This document shows, in pieces, positions 8,037 through 16,349 of a stretch of 27,846 bases of DNA. Numbering within the stretch: position 1 is the first letter of the stretch; each line of letters starts with the position of its first letter. The notes beneath the pieces were generated by a model. That model saw nothing but the letters and a program-made list of their open reading frames with translations. It had not been told where the DNA came from and searched no databases. Source of the DNA: Rhizobacter sp. (GTDB lineage Bacteria; Pseudomonadota; Gammaproteobacteria; Burkholderiales; Burkholderiaceae_C); contig JANYBE010000043.1 of the NCBI GenBank assembly GCA_025360945.1, positions 1-27,846 on the forward strand. Reading direction: 5' to 3'. The translations under genes were made by a program, and so were the position numbers.

Positions 8037-8900
8037 TCAGGCGACCACGGCACGTGCGCTCATCGCGAGCTGGCCGAGGTGGTTGCGTGCCCACAGCGCG
8101 ACGCTGCCGTGCGCTTCGCGCTTGCCGCACACGGTGAACGGGTGGATGTCGAACAGCGGACTCGTCGCCTTGAAGTCGAACTGCCTCAGCAGTGCATCCG
8201 GCAGCTCGCGCCGCAGCAGGTCGACAAGCAGCGTCGCGATCAACGGCCCGTGCACGACCAGGCCGGGGTAGCCCTCGACGTCGGTGATGTAGCTGCGGTC
8301 GTAGTGGATCCGGTGGCCGTTGAATGTCAGCGCCGAATAGCGGAACAGCAACACCGGGTCGGGCTTGATAGCGCGGCTGAATTGCTCGTCGGTCGCCGCC
8401 TGCGGGGGCACCGGTGTCACCGCGCCGGGGTCGGGGTTACCGCGGTAGACGATGTCGTGTTCCTCGGTCACCGCCACGCCTTGGGCATTCAGGATCTCGT
8501 GCGCGACCCTGACGAACACGAGCGCGCCGCTGCGCCCCTGCTTGGCGTCGACCTGCGTGATTGTCGAGCGCCGCGTCATCGCCTCGCCGACCCGGATCGC
8601 GTGCGCGAAGCTCAGGCGCCCGCCGGCCCACATGCGACGCGGCAGCGGCACCGGCGGCAGGAAGCCGCCGCGCAACGGGTGGCCATCGGCGCCGATCTCG
8701 CGCTGCAGTGCCTGCGGCAGGAAGTACAACCAGTGCGCGAGCGGTGGCAGCGCCGTGCCGTCAGTCGGCGTCGAGTCGTCGGCGCGATCCAGCGTCGCGA
8801 TCAGGCCGGCCAGCGGCGCGGCGGTGACGACATCGTCGCGCTGCTCGGTGCGGCCGACCCAGTCGCGCAGAAGGTCCAGGGGCATTCCAGTGGTGTTCAT
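8037..8900 (-). CDS. ich: MaoC/FAS1-like hydratase, probable itaconyl-CoA hydratase
   Basis: About 287 residues with a double hot-dog layout typical of HTD2-type/mesaconyl-C4-CoA hydratases. The N-terminal half has HWLYFLPQALQREIG, GGFLPPVPLPRRMWAGGRL and a mixed beta region. The C-terminal half has the hydratase motif LTFNGHRIHYDRSY followed by EGYPGLVVHGPLIATLL, where the His/Asp pair is expected to do catalysis. In itaconate breakdown this enzyme hydrates itaconyl-CoA (via mesaconyl-CoA) to citramalyl-CoA. The start is chosen at 8900 (MNTTGMPLDLL); ATGs at 8885 and 8963 are alternatives and none has a strong Shine-Dalgarno. It is the promoter-proximal gene of the minus-strand CoA operon and faces the TRAP binding-protein gene across a 188-base divergent gap. 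Confidence 0.78.
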   Translation of the reverse strand: MNTTGMPLDLLRDWVGRTEQRDDVVTAAPLAGLIATLDRADDSTPTDGTALPPLAHWLYFLPQALQREIGADGHPLRGGFLPPVPLPRRMWAGGRLSFAHAIRVGEAMTRRSTITQVDAKQGRSGALVFVRVAHEILNAQGVAVTEEHDIVYRGNPDPGAVTPVPPQAATDEQFSRAIKPDPVLLFRYSALTFNGHRIHYDRSYITDVEGYPGLVVHGPLIATLLVDLLRRELPDALLRQFDFKATSPLFDIHPFTVCGKREAHGSVALWARNHLGQLAMSARAVVA

Positions 8901-9088
8901 GGCCGAAGCTTGCGTCATGCAAGGCGCCACTGCAATTTGCGATTCGCGAACAGGCCGTTCCATGCTGGTTAACCCGGTGGAATTCGCCGTGGCTTAACGG
9001 GGTCTTCGTGTTTCGCCAATTGTCGAAGCGGCGCGGCGCAGGCACAGTCGTGCACAGTTCAAACTCGATCCTCCGGAGACCTGTTCCC
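8901..9088. promoter_or_regulatory. Divergent control region between the CoA operon and the TRAP binding-protein gene
   Basis: This 188-base gap should hold both divergent promoters. It contains the palindrome TTCGCGAA (8943-8950) and a GTTAA / TTAAC inverted pair (8968-8972 and 8994-8998, about 21 bases apart). The sequence is locally more AT-rich than its surroundings, and a GGAG ribosome site for the plus-strand gene lies near 9075. These could be LysR-type operator elements for the regulator at 972-1892. Which element is bound, and where transcription starts, cannot be read from the sequence. Confidence 0.4.
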
Positions 9089-10114
9089 ATGACCCGACCT
9101 CTCGCTCAATCGCTCACTCGCCGCGCGCTGGTGGCAGCCGCCGGTCTGGCGGCCGTCGCGCCGCTGGTGCGCGCGCAAGCGCCCATCGTCATCAAGTTCA
9201 GTCACGTCGTCACGCCCGACACCCCCAAGGGCAAGGGCGCTGAGCGCTTCAAGCAGCTGGCCGAAGAGCGCAGCAAGGGTCGCGTGAGGGTCGAGGTTTA
9301 CCCGAACAGCCAGCTCTACAAGGACAAGGAAGAACTCGAGGCGCTGCAACTCGGCTCGGTGCAGATGCTCGCACCGTCGCTCGCCAAGTTCGGCCCGCTG
9401 GGCGCGCGCGAGTTCGAGGTCTTCGACCTGCCATTCATGTTCAGCGACACGGCCTCGTTCCGCGCCGTGACCGAAGGGCCGGTCGGCCGCGGCCTGCTGG
9501 CCAAGCTCGAGCCCAAGGGCATCAAAGGTCTGGCGTACTGGGACAACGGCTTCGACATCATGACGTCGAACAAGCCGCTGCATCACGTGGCCGAAGTGAA
9601 GGGCCTGAAGATGCGCATCCAGAGCTCCAAGGTGCTCGAGGCCAACATGCGTTCGCTCGGCGCACTGCCGCAGGTGATGGCGTTTTCGGAGCTGTACCAG
9701 GGCCTGCAGTCGGGCGTGGTCGACGGCTGCGAGAACACGCCGTCCAACGTCTACACGCAAAAGCTCCACGAGGTGCAAAAGCACGTGACGATCTCGAACC
9801 ACGGCCACATCGGCTACGCCGTTGTCGTCAACAAGAAATTCTGGGACGGCCTGCCGGCCGATCTGCGCACCATCCTCGACGGCGCAATGATCGATGCGAC
9901 GACATACGCCAACGCGATCGCCGACACCGAGAACATGGACGCGCTCGAGAGGATTAAAGCGAGCGGCAAGAGCACTGTCTACAAGCTGAGCGCGGCCGAG
10001 ACGAACGAGTGGAAAAAGGCGATGTTCGTCGTCCACAAGGAGATGGAAGAGCGCATCGGCAAGCAGACGATCCTGACGATGCAAAAGGCCGCCGGCTTCG
10101 TCGCGCCGAAGTAG
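9089..10114 (+). CDS. TRAP transporter solute-binding protein, DctP family
   Basis: The protein has 341 residues. The N-terminus has a twin-arginine-like signal (LTRRALVAAAG, cleavage near VRA-QA), so it acts in the periplasm. The mature part begins IVIKFSHVVTPDTPKGKGAE, the classic DctP opening, followed by PNSQLYKDKEELEALQLGSV. The ligand region is GLKMRIQSSKVLEANMRSLGA, with the carboxylate-binding Arg, then FSELYQGLQSGVVDGCENTP. The start at 9089 is supported by a CCGGAG motif 10 bases upstream and by the signal peptide. It diverges from the CoA operon, so a C4/C5 dicarboxylate such as itaconate is a reasonable ligand. The DctQ and DctM membrane genes that usually follow are absent: the next gene belongs to another pathway. 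It must rely on membrane subunits encoded elsewhere, or be orphaned. Confidence 0.9.
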   Translation: MTRPLAQSLTRRALVAAAGLAAVAPLVRAQAPIVIKFSHVVTPDTPKGKGAERFKQLAEERSKGRVRVEVYPNSQLYKDKEELEALQLGSVQMLAPSLAKFGPLGAREFEVFDLPFMFSDTASFRAVTEGPVGRGLLAKLEPKGIKGLAYWDNGFDIMTSNKPLHHVAEVKGLKMRIQSSKVLEANMRSLGALPQVMAFSELYQGLQSGVVDGCENTPSNVYTQKLHEVQKHVTISNHGHIGYAVVVNKKFWDGLPADLRTILDGAMIDATTYANAIADTENMDALERIKASGKSTVYKLSAAETNEWKKAMFVVHKEMEERIGKQTILTMQKAAGFVAPK

Positions 10115-10204
10115 CTGGGCCTGCGTCTGCGTCGCGCGGGGCCATCACCCTGCCAACGCCGATTCCGGCCTGTGAGCCGGGCATGGTTCATGCTGTGCAC
10201 TTAC

Positions 10205-10227
10205 TAGTATACCAACGAGAGCACCAA
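10205..10227. promoter_or_regulatory. Putative GntR operator in front of atzF (copy 1)
   Basis: The core AGTATACCA (imperfect palindrome around GTATAC) is followed by a second ACCA 12 bases on, at 10223-10226. It matches the site at 17482-17504 in 18 of 23 positions, including the spacing. It ends 8 bases before the atzF start codon. TGGTATACCA-like palindromes are common operators of FCD-type GntR regulators, and such a regulator is encoded at 16734-17432. Binding is an inference. Confidence 0.55.
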
Positions 10228-10235
10228 GACGCAGC

Positions 10236-12101
10236 ATGGACCCGACGACCGCCCTGCTCACGCTGGCCGACTGGCGGCGCGCGTACCGCGAGGGCGCGTC
10301 GCCGCGCTCGCTGCTGGTCGCGCTGGCCGAGCGGCTGCGCCGCGACAGTCCCGCGGAGGCCTGGATCACGCGCACCGATGCCGACGCCCTGGCGGCCCAG
10401 ATCGGTGCGCTCGAAGCGCGACTGGCACAGCACCTGGATCGGGCCACGGCGCTGGCCACGATGCCGCTGTTCGGCGTGCCGTTCGCGGTCAAGGACAACA
10501 TTGACGTGCTGGGCTTGCCGACCACGGCGGCCTGCCCGGCGTTCGAGCGCGAGGTCGCGGCGCATGCGACAGCGGTGGCGCGACTTGTCGATGCAGGTGC
10601 GGTGTGCCTGGGCAAGACCAACCTCGACCAGTTCGCCACCGGCCTGGTCGGCGCGCGCTCGCCCTACGGCCGGCCGAGCAGCACCTTCGCGGCCGAGCGC
10701 ATCAGCGGCGGCTCGAGCTCGGGCTCGGCAGTCGTCGTGTCACGCGGCGACGTGCCGTTCGCCCTGGGCACCGACACGGCCGGCTCGGGGCGCGTGCCCG
10801 CGGGCTTCAACAACATCGTGGGACTCAAGCCGACGCCAGGTCGGGTGAGTTGCGCCGGCGTGCTGCCAGCGTGCCGCAGCATCGACTGTGTCTCGGTGCT
10901 GGCCCTCAACGTCGCCGATGCCGCACAGGTGCTGGCAGTCATCGAAGGGCCGGACATAGCAGATGCTTACAGCGCGTTCGCGGCAGGCGCGGCGCGGTTC
11001 GGTGCCACGTTGCGCGTCGGCGTCCCGCGCGCGCCGATCATCGCCGGCAACATCGGCTACGCCGCCGCGTTCGAGCGGGCCGTCGCGCAGCTCGGAGCGC
11101 TCGGCCACCGCGTCGTGCCCATCGACTTCACGCCCTTGCACGCGGTCGCCGAACTGCTCTACGGCGGCCCATGGGTGGCCGAACGCCACGCCGTCGTGCA
11201 GCCGCTGATGGACCACAACCCCACCGCGCTCGACACCACCGTGCGCCAGGTGATCGCGCGCGCGAACGAGTTCAGCGCCACCGACGTCTTCCGCGCGCAA
11301 TACGTCTTGCGCGAGGCACAGCGCGACTGTGCCGCGCTGTGGCAGCAGGTCGATCTGCTGATGGTGCCGACCGCGCCCACGCACCCGACGCACGTGGCCA
11401 TCGATTTCGACCCGCTGGGCGCGAACGCGCTGCTCGGCACCTATACCAACTTCGTCAATCTGCTCGGCTGGTGTGCGCTCGCGCTGCCGGCCGGCTTTGC
11501 CGACCATGGTCTGCCGTTTGGCGTGACCTTCATCGCACCGGGCGCGGCAGATGCGGCGCTCGCGCGCTTCGGCCAGCAGTGGGAAGCGCACGTGCAGCCG
11601 CAGCTGGGCGCGACCGGCCGGGCGTTCGCCGCAGCTGACGCCGAAACCGCAGCGCCCTGGCCCGAGAGCACCCCCACGTTGCCGATCGCTGTCGTGGGCG
11701 CGCATCTTGCCGGCTTGCCGCTCAACAGCCAGCTCACCGAGCGCGGCGCAACGCTGCGCGAGGTGACGCGCACCGCGCCGCACTACCGCCTCTTCGCGCT
11801 GCCGGACACGACGCCCCCAAAGCCCGGCCTGCTGCGCGTCAACGATGGGGGCGCCGCGATCGCGGTCGAGGTGTGGGACCTGCCGATCGCCGCAGTGGGT
11901 TCGTTTCTTGCGTTGATCCCATCGCCGCTGGGTCTGGGCTCGCTCGAACTCGCCGATGGCCGCCATGTTCACGGCTTCGTCTGCGAAGCGCACGCGCTCG
12001 CCGGTGCCCGCGATGTCACCGCGTTCGGTGGCTGGCGCGCATTTCTCGGCAGCGGTACGTCGACCCGAATCTTCTCGAGCATCACACCGGAGTCGCCATG
12101 A
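10236..12101 (+). CDS. atzF: Allophanate hydrolase
   Basis: The protein has 621 residues, the size of the stand-alone allophanate hydrolases (AtzF type). It splits allophanate to two CO2 and two NH3, the last step of biuret, cyanurate and urea-oligomer use. The amidase-signature domain supplies the Ser-cisSer-Lys triad: K86 (GVPFAVKDN), S160 (ISGGSSSGS) and S184 (GTDTAGSGR). The spacings of 74 and 24 residues equal those I recall for Pseudomonas sp. ADP AtzF. The C-terminal domain (from about residue 480, AVVGAHLAGLPLNSQL to FGGWRAF) is the extra allophanate-hydrolase domain, so this is not a generic amidase. It opens the gene run that continues with an ABC transporter and atzG-atzE-atzH. Its stop overlaps the next start by 4 bases (ATGA). 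The ribosome site is weak, and the candidate operator lies only 8 bases upstream of the start. Confidence 0.92.
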   Translation: MDPTTALLTLADWRRAYREGASPRSLLVALAERLRRDSPAEAWITRTDADALAAQIGALEARLAQHLDRATALATMPLFGVPFAVKDNIDVLGLPTTAACPAFEREVAAHATAVARLVDAGAVCLGKTNLDQFATGLVGARSPYGRPSSTFAAERISGGSSSGSAVVVSRGDVPFALGTDTAGSGRVPAGFNNIVGLKPTPGRVSCAGVLPACRSIDCVSVLALNVADAAQVLAVIEGPDIADAYSAFAAGAARFGATLRVGVPRAPIIAGNIGYAAAFERAVAQLGALGHRVVPIDFTPLHAVAELLYGGPWVAERHAVVQPLMDHNPTALDTTVRQVIARANEFSATDVFRAQYVLREAQRDCAALWQQVDLLMVPTAPTHPTHVAIDFDPLGANALLGTYTNFVNLLGWCALALPAGFADHGLPFGVTFIAPGAADAALARFGQQWEAHVQPQLGATGRAFAAADAETAAPWPESTPTLPIAVVGAHLAGLPLNSQLTERGATLREVTRTAPHYRLFALPDTTPPKPGLLRVNDGGAAIAVEVWDLPIAAVGSFLALIPSPLGLGSLELADGRHVHGFVCEAHALAGARDVTAFGGWRAFLGSGTSTRIFSSITPESP

Positions 12102-13096
12102 AGCCATTCGACACCTCCCGCCGCCGCCTGCTGACATCCGCCGTATCGGGCACCGCACTCGCCAGCCTGGGCGTGCCCACCTTGGTGCGCGCCCAGGCCG
12201 TGAAGCTGCGCGTCGGCTACTGGCCGGTGGCGGCCGGGCTGCCGTTCTTCGCCGCGGTCGACAAGGGCTACTTCAAGGAGGCCGGCGTCGAGGTTGAGCC
12301 GCTCAAGTTCGCTGGCGCGCAGCAAGTGATGGAGGCAATGCTGTCGGGCCGCTGTGACGGCAGCGCCAACGGCACCGGCTCGGCCAACTTGGCGATCGGT
12401 GAGATCGCGCAGCCGGGCCTATTCAAGATTTTCGCAACCAATCCGAGCAACGCGCAGCACGTGCTCGAAGAATTCCTGCTGCCCAAGGATAGCCCGGTCA
12501 AGAACTTTGCCGATCTGAAAGGCAAGCGCGTCGCGTCGGGCCCTGGCATCCAGAACGTGACGCTGGCCAAGACCATACTCGAGCGCGCCGGCGCCGGCGC
12601 CGCTGCGATCGCGGTCACCGAGCTGCCGATCGGCCAACATGTGGCGTCGCTTGCGGCCGGGCAGGTCGATGCGGTTTACACGTTGGAGCCGACCGGCACC
12701 GTCGGCCGCCTGAACGCCACGACGCGCGTGCTCGAGGCCGGCGTCGTCGCGCACTACATCCTCGGCGACCCGATGGCGCCGTGGCACGGCGGCGCGGCCA
12801 GCGTGACCACCGAGTTCATCAAGAAGAACCCGGCCGAGACCAAGAAGTACATCGCCGCCTACGCGCGTGGCGTCGAACTTGTGAGAACCAAGCCCGACGA
12901 GGCGCGCAAGTTCATGAAAGGCTACACCGCGATCGAGGGGCCGCTCGCCAACGAGGTGCCGCTGGCCTCGTACATGCTCTACAACGAGTTCAAGCCGAGC
13001 GACGTCGCCTACTTCCAGAAGTTCTACGACCTGTTCGCCGACAAGGGTATCTTCGAGAAGAAGGTAAGCGTCGAGCCGCTGATGTTCAAGGGCTGA
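12098..13096 (+). CDS. ABC transporter substrate-binding protein, NMT1/SsuA-like
   Basis: The protein has 332 residues and a twin-arginine signal (TSRRRLLTS, cleavage near VRA-QA), so it is periplasmic. The mature part starts VKLRVGYWPVAAGLPFFAAVDKG and continues KEAGVEVEPLKF and ADLKGKRVASGPG, the layout of the NMT1/ThiY/SsuA fold that binds small heteroatom-rich ligands. The start at 12098 is set by the ATGA overlap with atzF, a GGAG motif 8 bases upstream and the signal peptide. Permease and ATPase genes follow at once, giving a full importer. Its place between atzF and atzGEH suggests a nitrogenous ligand (biuret, a ureido acid or a pyrimidine-like ring). Sulfonate or thiamine-precursor uptake is the family default and cannot be excluded. 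Confidence 0.85.
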   Translation: MKPFDTSRRRLLTSAVSGTALASLGVPTLVRAQAVKLRVGYWPVAAGLPFFAAVDKGYFKEAGVEVEPLKFAGAQQVMEAMLSGRCDGSANGTGSANLAIGEIAQPGLFKIFATNPSNAQHVLEEFLLPKDSPVKNFADLKGKRVASGPGIQNVTLAKTILERAGAGAAAIAVTELPIGQHVASLAAGQVDAVYTLEPTGTVGRLNATTRVLEAGVVAHYILGDPMAPWHGGAASVTTEFIKKNPAETKKYIAAYARGVELVRTKPDEARKFMKGYTAIEGPLANEVPLASYMLYNEFKPSDVAYFQKFYDLFADKGIFEKKVSVEPLMFKG

Positions 13097-13099
13097 ACC

Positions 13100-13885
13100 A
13101 TGGCCGCCCCGACCGCATCCGTCAAGCCCGGCCCGGACTGGGGCCGCTGGCTGCCCCTTATTGGCCCGATCGCGCTGTTTCTGCTCTGGGACCTGGTCGT
13201 ACGCGCCGGCCTGATCAAGGTCATCCTGCTGCCCACGCCTTGGGCCACTATTCAGGCGCTGGTCACCGGCCTGGCGGGCGGCCCGCTGCTGCTGGATTTC
13301 GGCGTGACGGTGCTGCGCACGCTCGAGGCCTTCGTGATCGCCGCCGTCGTCGGCGTGCCGCTGGGCGTGCTGCTGGGCAGCAACGAGAAGGCCTACCGAA
13401 GCGTCGAGTTCCTGATCGACTTCTTTCGCTCGACGCCGTCGAGCGCGCTGATCCCTCTGTTCTTGCTGATCTTCGGCGTGTCAGATATCAACAAGGTCGC
13501 GATCGCCGCGTTTGGCGCGTGGCTGATCGTGCTTTTCAACAGCGCTTACGGCGTGATCAATGCGCGCAAGCAGCGCGTTATGGCAGCGCGCGTGATCGGT
13601 GCGTCGCGCTGGCAGATCTTCAAGGACGTGCTGATCTGGGAGAGCCTGCAGCCGACCTTCGTCGGGCTGCGATCGGCGGTGTCGATGGCACTCGTGATCG
13701 TGATCGTCGCCGAGATGTTCATCGGCTCCGACACCGGCCTGGGCCACCGCATCATCGACGCGCAGCAGGTGCTGAACGTGAAGAGCATGTACGCCGCAAT
13801 CCTCGCGGCCGGCGCGCTGGGCTACGCGCTGAACATCCTGTTTCTGATTGCGGAACGCAGGATCGTCCACTGGAGCGGGAGGTAG
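13100..13885 (+). CDS. ABC transporter permease, SsuC/TauC-like
   Basis: A hydrophobic inner-membrane protein of 261 residues with about six membrane segments (first around residues 15-32). The cytoplasmic EAA loop that docks the ATPase is seen as ARVIGASRWQIFKDVLIWES. DFFRSTPSSALIPLFLLIFG is typical of the binding-protein-dependent transport family that includes SsuC and TauC. It begins 3 bases after the binding-protein stop. The ATPase gene begins 2 bases after its own stop, so the three subunits should be made together. Specificity is set by the binding protein. Confidence 0.9.
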   Translation: MAAPTASVKPGPDWGRWLPLIGPIALFLLWDLVVRAGLIKVILLPTPWATIQALVTGLAGGPLLLDFGVTVLRTLEAFVIAAVVGVPLGVLLGSNEKAYRSVEFLIDFFRSTPSSALIPLFLLIFGVSDINKVAIAAFGAWLIVLFNSAYGVINARKQRVMAARVIGASRWQIFKDVLIWESLQPTFVGLRSAVSMALVIVIVAEMFIGSDTGLGHRIIDAQQVLNVKSMYAAILAAGALGYALNILFLIAERRIVHWSGR

Positions 13886-13887
13886 CC

Positions 13888-14709
13888 GTGAGCGCCGTAT
13901 TGAATGCCGCGGTGATTGCCGATGCACCGGTGCGTCCGTTCGAGCCCGGCCCCACCGGCACGCACATCACGATCCGCGGGCTGACGAAGTATTTTGCCGG
14001 CTGGCCGCTGTACGAGAACTTCAACCTCGACATCCCGAAGCACAAGATCGTCTCCGTCTTCGGCCCCAACGGCTGCGGAAAGTCGACGCTGATCAACATG
14101 ATCGCCGGGCTGATCCCTATCGACTCGGGGCAGATCCTCTTCGACGGCAAAGGCCTAAAGGACACCAAGATCGGGTACGTGTTCCAGAACTACCGCGAGG
14201 CGATGTTTCCGTGGATGCGCACGATCGACAACATCGCCTATCCGCTCAAGCTCGAGGCCCGCGGCAAGGCCGAGGTCGACCGGCGCATGGCCGAGCTGGT
14301 TGCGTCCTTCGACGTCAAGTTCGACCTAAACCGTTACCCGTACGAACTGTCAGGCGGACAGCAGCAGACCGCGTCGATCATGCGTGCGCTCGCGCCGGGG
14401 CCGGAGGTGCTGTTCCTCGACGAGCCGTTCTCGGCGCTCGATTTCGAGATGACCTTGTTCATCCGCGAGAAGCTGCAGGAGGTGTTCATGCACACCGGCA
14501 CAACGATGCTGCTGGTCTCGCACGACCTCGAGGAAGCCGTCTACCTCGCCGACGAGGTTCTGCTGCTGACCAAGCGCCCGACCAGGGTGGCCGAGATCTT
14601 GCAGTACGCTGATGCGCGCCCGCGCACCGTGGCGACGCTGTCCGAGCCCAGCTTCATCGCTGCGAAGAAGCTCAGCCTTGAAATCTTCCAGCGCGAGGTG
14701 CGGCGCTGA
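13888..14709 (+). CDS. ABC transporter ATP-binding protein, SsuB/TauB-like
   Basis: The protein has 273 residues from a GTG start preceded by GGGAGG. Walker A is GPNGCGKST, the Q-loop lies in GYVFQNYREAMFPW, the signature is LSGGQQQ, Walker B is VLFLDEPFSALD and the H-loop is LVSHDLEEAVYLADEV. The MFPWMRTIDNIAYPLKL segment is typical of nitrate/sulfonate/taurine-class ATPases. The first 30 residues form a non-conserved leader, so an internal start is conceivable, but the GTG has the best ribosome site and spacing. It energises the permease encoded just upstream, and the AtzG-like gene follows after 15 bases. Confidence 0.9.
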   Translation: MSAVLNAAVIADAPVRPFEPGPTGTHITIRGLTKYFAGWPLYENFNLDIPKHKIVSVFGPNGCGKSTLINMIAGLIPIDSGQILFDGKGLKDTKIGYVFQNYREAMFPWMRTIDNIAYPLKLEARGKAEVDRRMAELVASFDVKFDLNRYPYELSGGQQQTASIMRALAPGPEVLFLDEPFSALDFEMTLFIREKLQEVFMHTGTTMLLVSHDLEEAVYLADEVLLLTKRPTRVAEILQYADARPRTVATLSEPSFIAAKKLSLEIFQREVRR

Positions 14710-14724
14710 CCGGAGCCACCGTTG

Positions 14725-14931
14725 ATGACGCCGCCAGAGATCGAAGCCTATGTGGACGCGGCCGCCGCCGCGCTGAAACTGCCGCTGTCGCCGCTGCACC
14801 GGCCAGGCGCGCTGCAGTATTTCGCACTCGCGATGAGCATGGCGGAGCTGGTCGCCGCGCACCCGCTCACCCTCGAGGATGAACCGGCCGGGGTCTTCGT
14901 GCCGATCGCGCCCGCCGGTCGCAGCGCATGA
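14725..14931 (+). CDS. atzG: AtzG-like small subunit of 1-carboxybiuret hydrolase (DUF4089)
   Basis: A 68-residue acidic helical protein, matching AtzG in length and layout: an N-terminal helix (PEIEAYVDAAAAALKLPL), a middle helix with MSMAELVAAHPL and a tail with EPAGVFVPIAPA. AtzG partners the amidase AtzE in a GatC/GatA-like complex and is needed for AtzE stability and its active-site tunnel. Its stop overlaps the atzE start by 4 bases (ATGA), as expected for an obligate complex made in fixed ratio. The ATG at 14725 is preferred over the TTG just before it; a CGGAG motif lies 10 bases upstream. Confidence 0.85.
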   Translation: MTPPEIEAYVDAAAAALKLPLSPLHRPGALQYFALAMSMAELVAAHPLTLEDEPAGVFVPIAPAGRSA

Positions 14932-16349
14932 ATCCGGCCGGGTTGCTACTACGCGGTGCGGGTGACGTCGCCGAGGCGGTGCGTGGCGATCAGGTCAGCG
15001 CCACGGCGCTTGCCCATGCCAGCCTGGAACGCATCGCGCAGACCGAGCCGCAGATCAACGCGTTCACCGATGTGACCGCGCGCCGCGCGTTGGCCGCCGC
15101 CGCTGCGCTCGACGCGCGCCTGGCCGTCGGTGACAACACGGCGCGCGCGCTGTCGCTGCTCGGCGTGCCGTTTGCCGTGAAGAACCTGTTCGACGTCGCC
15201 GGCCTCACGACACTGGCCGGCTCCAAGGTCGAACGCGGCCGCCCCGCGGCCACCTGCGACGGCCCACTCATCAAACGCATGCAGGCCGCGGGCGCCGTGC
15301 TGGTCGGCGCGCTGAACATGGACGAATACGCCTACGGTTTCACGACCGAAAACACGCACGAAGGACCGACCCACAACCCGCATGATCTGGCGCGCATCGC
15401 CGGGGGCTCGTCAGGTGGCTCGGCTGCGGCGGTGGCTGCAGGTCAGGTGCCGATCACGCTCGGCTCCGACACCAACGGCTCGATTCGTGTGCCCGCATCG
15501 TTGTGCGGCGTCTTCGGTCTCAAGCCGACCTATGGCCGGCTGCCGCGCAACGGCAGCTACCCTTTCGTCGCCAGCCTCGACCACCTCGGGTCGTTCGCGC
15601 GCAGCGTGCGCGATCTGGCGCTGACCTTCGATGCGATACAGGGCTTCGATGCGCGCGACGCCGCGTGCGTGAACCGACCCGTCGAGCCGACCGCGGCATT
15701 GCTCGCGCAGGGCACGCGTGGCCTGCGCATCGCCACGCTGGTCGGTTACTTCAACGAGTACGCTCAACCCGAGGCGCGGGCCGCGGTCGCGCGGGTGGCG
15801 GCGGCCCTGTGCGTGACGCGCACGGTCGAGTTGCCCGAGGCCGCGCGCGCCCGCGCCGCGGCCTTCATCATCAGCAATGCCGAAGCCGGGGCGTTGCACC
15901 TGCCGGATCTGCGCACACGCGCCGATGATTTCGAGCCACTGTCGCGAGATCGCTTGCTCGCCGGTGCGCTGCTGCCCGCCGCGTGGGTGATGCAGGCACA
16001 GCGGATGCGACGCTGGTTCGCGCGGCAAGCGGCCGAGCTGTTCAAGGATGTCGATGTACTGCTCGCGCCGGCCACACCGTGCGTCGCGCCAGAGATCGGC
16101 ACTGAGTGGCTGACGATCAACGGCCAGCGCCTGCCCGCACGCGCTAGCCTCGGCTTGCTGACGCAACCGATCTCATGCATCGGCCTGCCGGTGTGCGCGG
16201 TGCCGGTCTGGGGCTGTCATACGCACCTGCCGATCGGCGTGCAGGTGATCGGCGCGCCGTGGCGTGAGGATCTGGTGCTGCGCGTCGCGTTTGCGTTGCA
16301 ACAACAAGGCGTGGCGACGGCGCCGATCGCCACGCTGGAGGCCGCGTGA
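14928..16349 (+). CDS. atzE: AtzE-like amidase, probable 1-carboxybiuret hydrolase
   Basis: An amidase-signature enzyme of 473 residues. K85 (GVPFAVKNLFD), S161 (IAGGSSGGS) and S185 (GSDTNGSIRVP) form the Lys-cisSer-Ser triad, followed by FGLKPTYGRLPRNG. In the revised cyanurate pathway AtzE removes ammonia from 1-carboxybiuret to give 1,3-dicarboxyurea. The assignment rests on context as much as sequence: a DUF4089 gene directly before it, an AtzH-like gene directly after it (GTGA overlap) and atzF in the same run. A GatA-like or generic amidase role is the alternative, but there is no gatB nearby. AtzGE homologues also occur without a cyanurate hydrolase in other bacteria, as here, so the physiological source of the carboxybiuret-like substrate is open. 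Confidence 0.85.
   Translation: MNPAGLLLRGAGDVAEAVRGDQVSATALAHASLERIAQTEPQINAFTDVTARRALAAAAALDARLAVGDNTARALSLLGVPFAVKNLFDVAGLTTLAGSKVERGRPAATCDGPLIKRMQAAGAVLVGALNMDEYAYGFTTENTHEGPTHNPHDLARIAGGSSGGSAAAVAAGQVPITLGSDTNGSIRVPASLCGVFGLKPTYGRLPRNGSYPFVASLDHLGSFARSVRDLALTFDAIQGFDARDAACVNRPVEPTAALLAQGTRGLRIATLVGYFNEYAQPEARAAVARVAAALCVTRTVELPEAARARAAAFIISNAEAGALHLPDLRTRADDFEPLSRDRLLAGALLPAAWVMQAQRMRRWFARQAAELFKDVDVLLAPATPCVAPEIGTEWLTINGQRLPARASLGLLTQPISCIGLPVCAVPVWGCHTHLPIGVQVIGAPWREDLVLRVAFALQQQGVATAPIATLEAA

Noticed and set aside
12098..14709. Sulfonate/taurine uptake (ssuABC or tauABC) naming
   Set aside because: No sulfonate monooxygenase or sulfur gene is nearby; the genes are embedded in a nitrogen pathway, so specific symbols would mislead.
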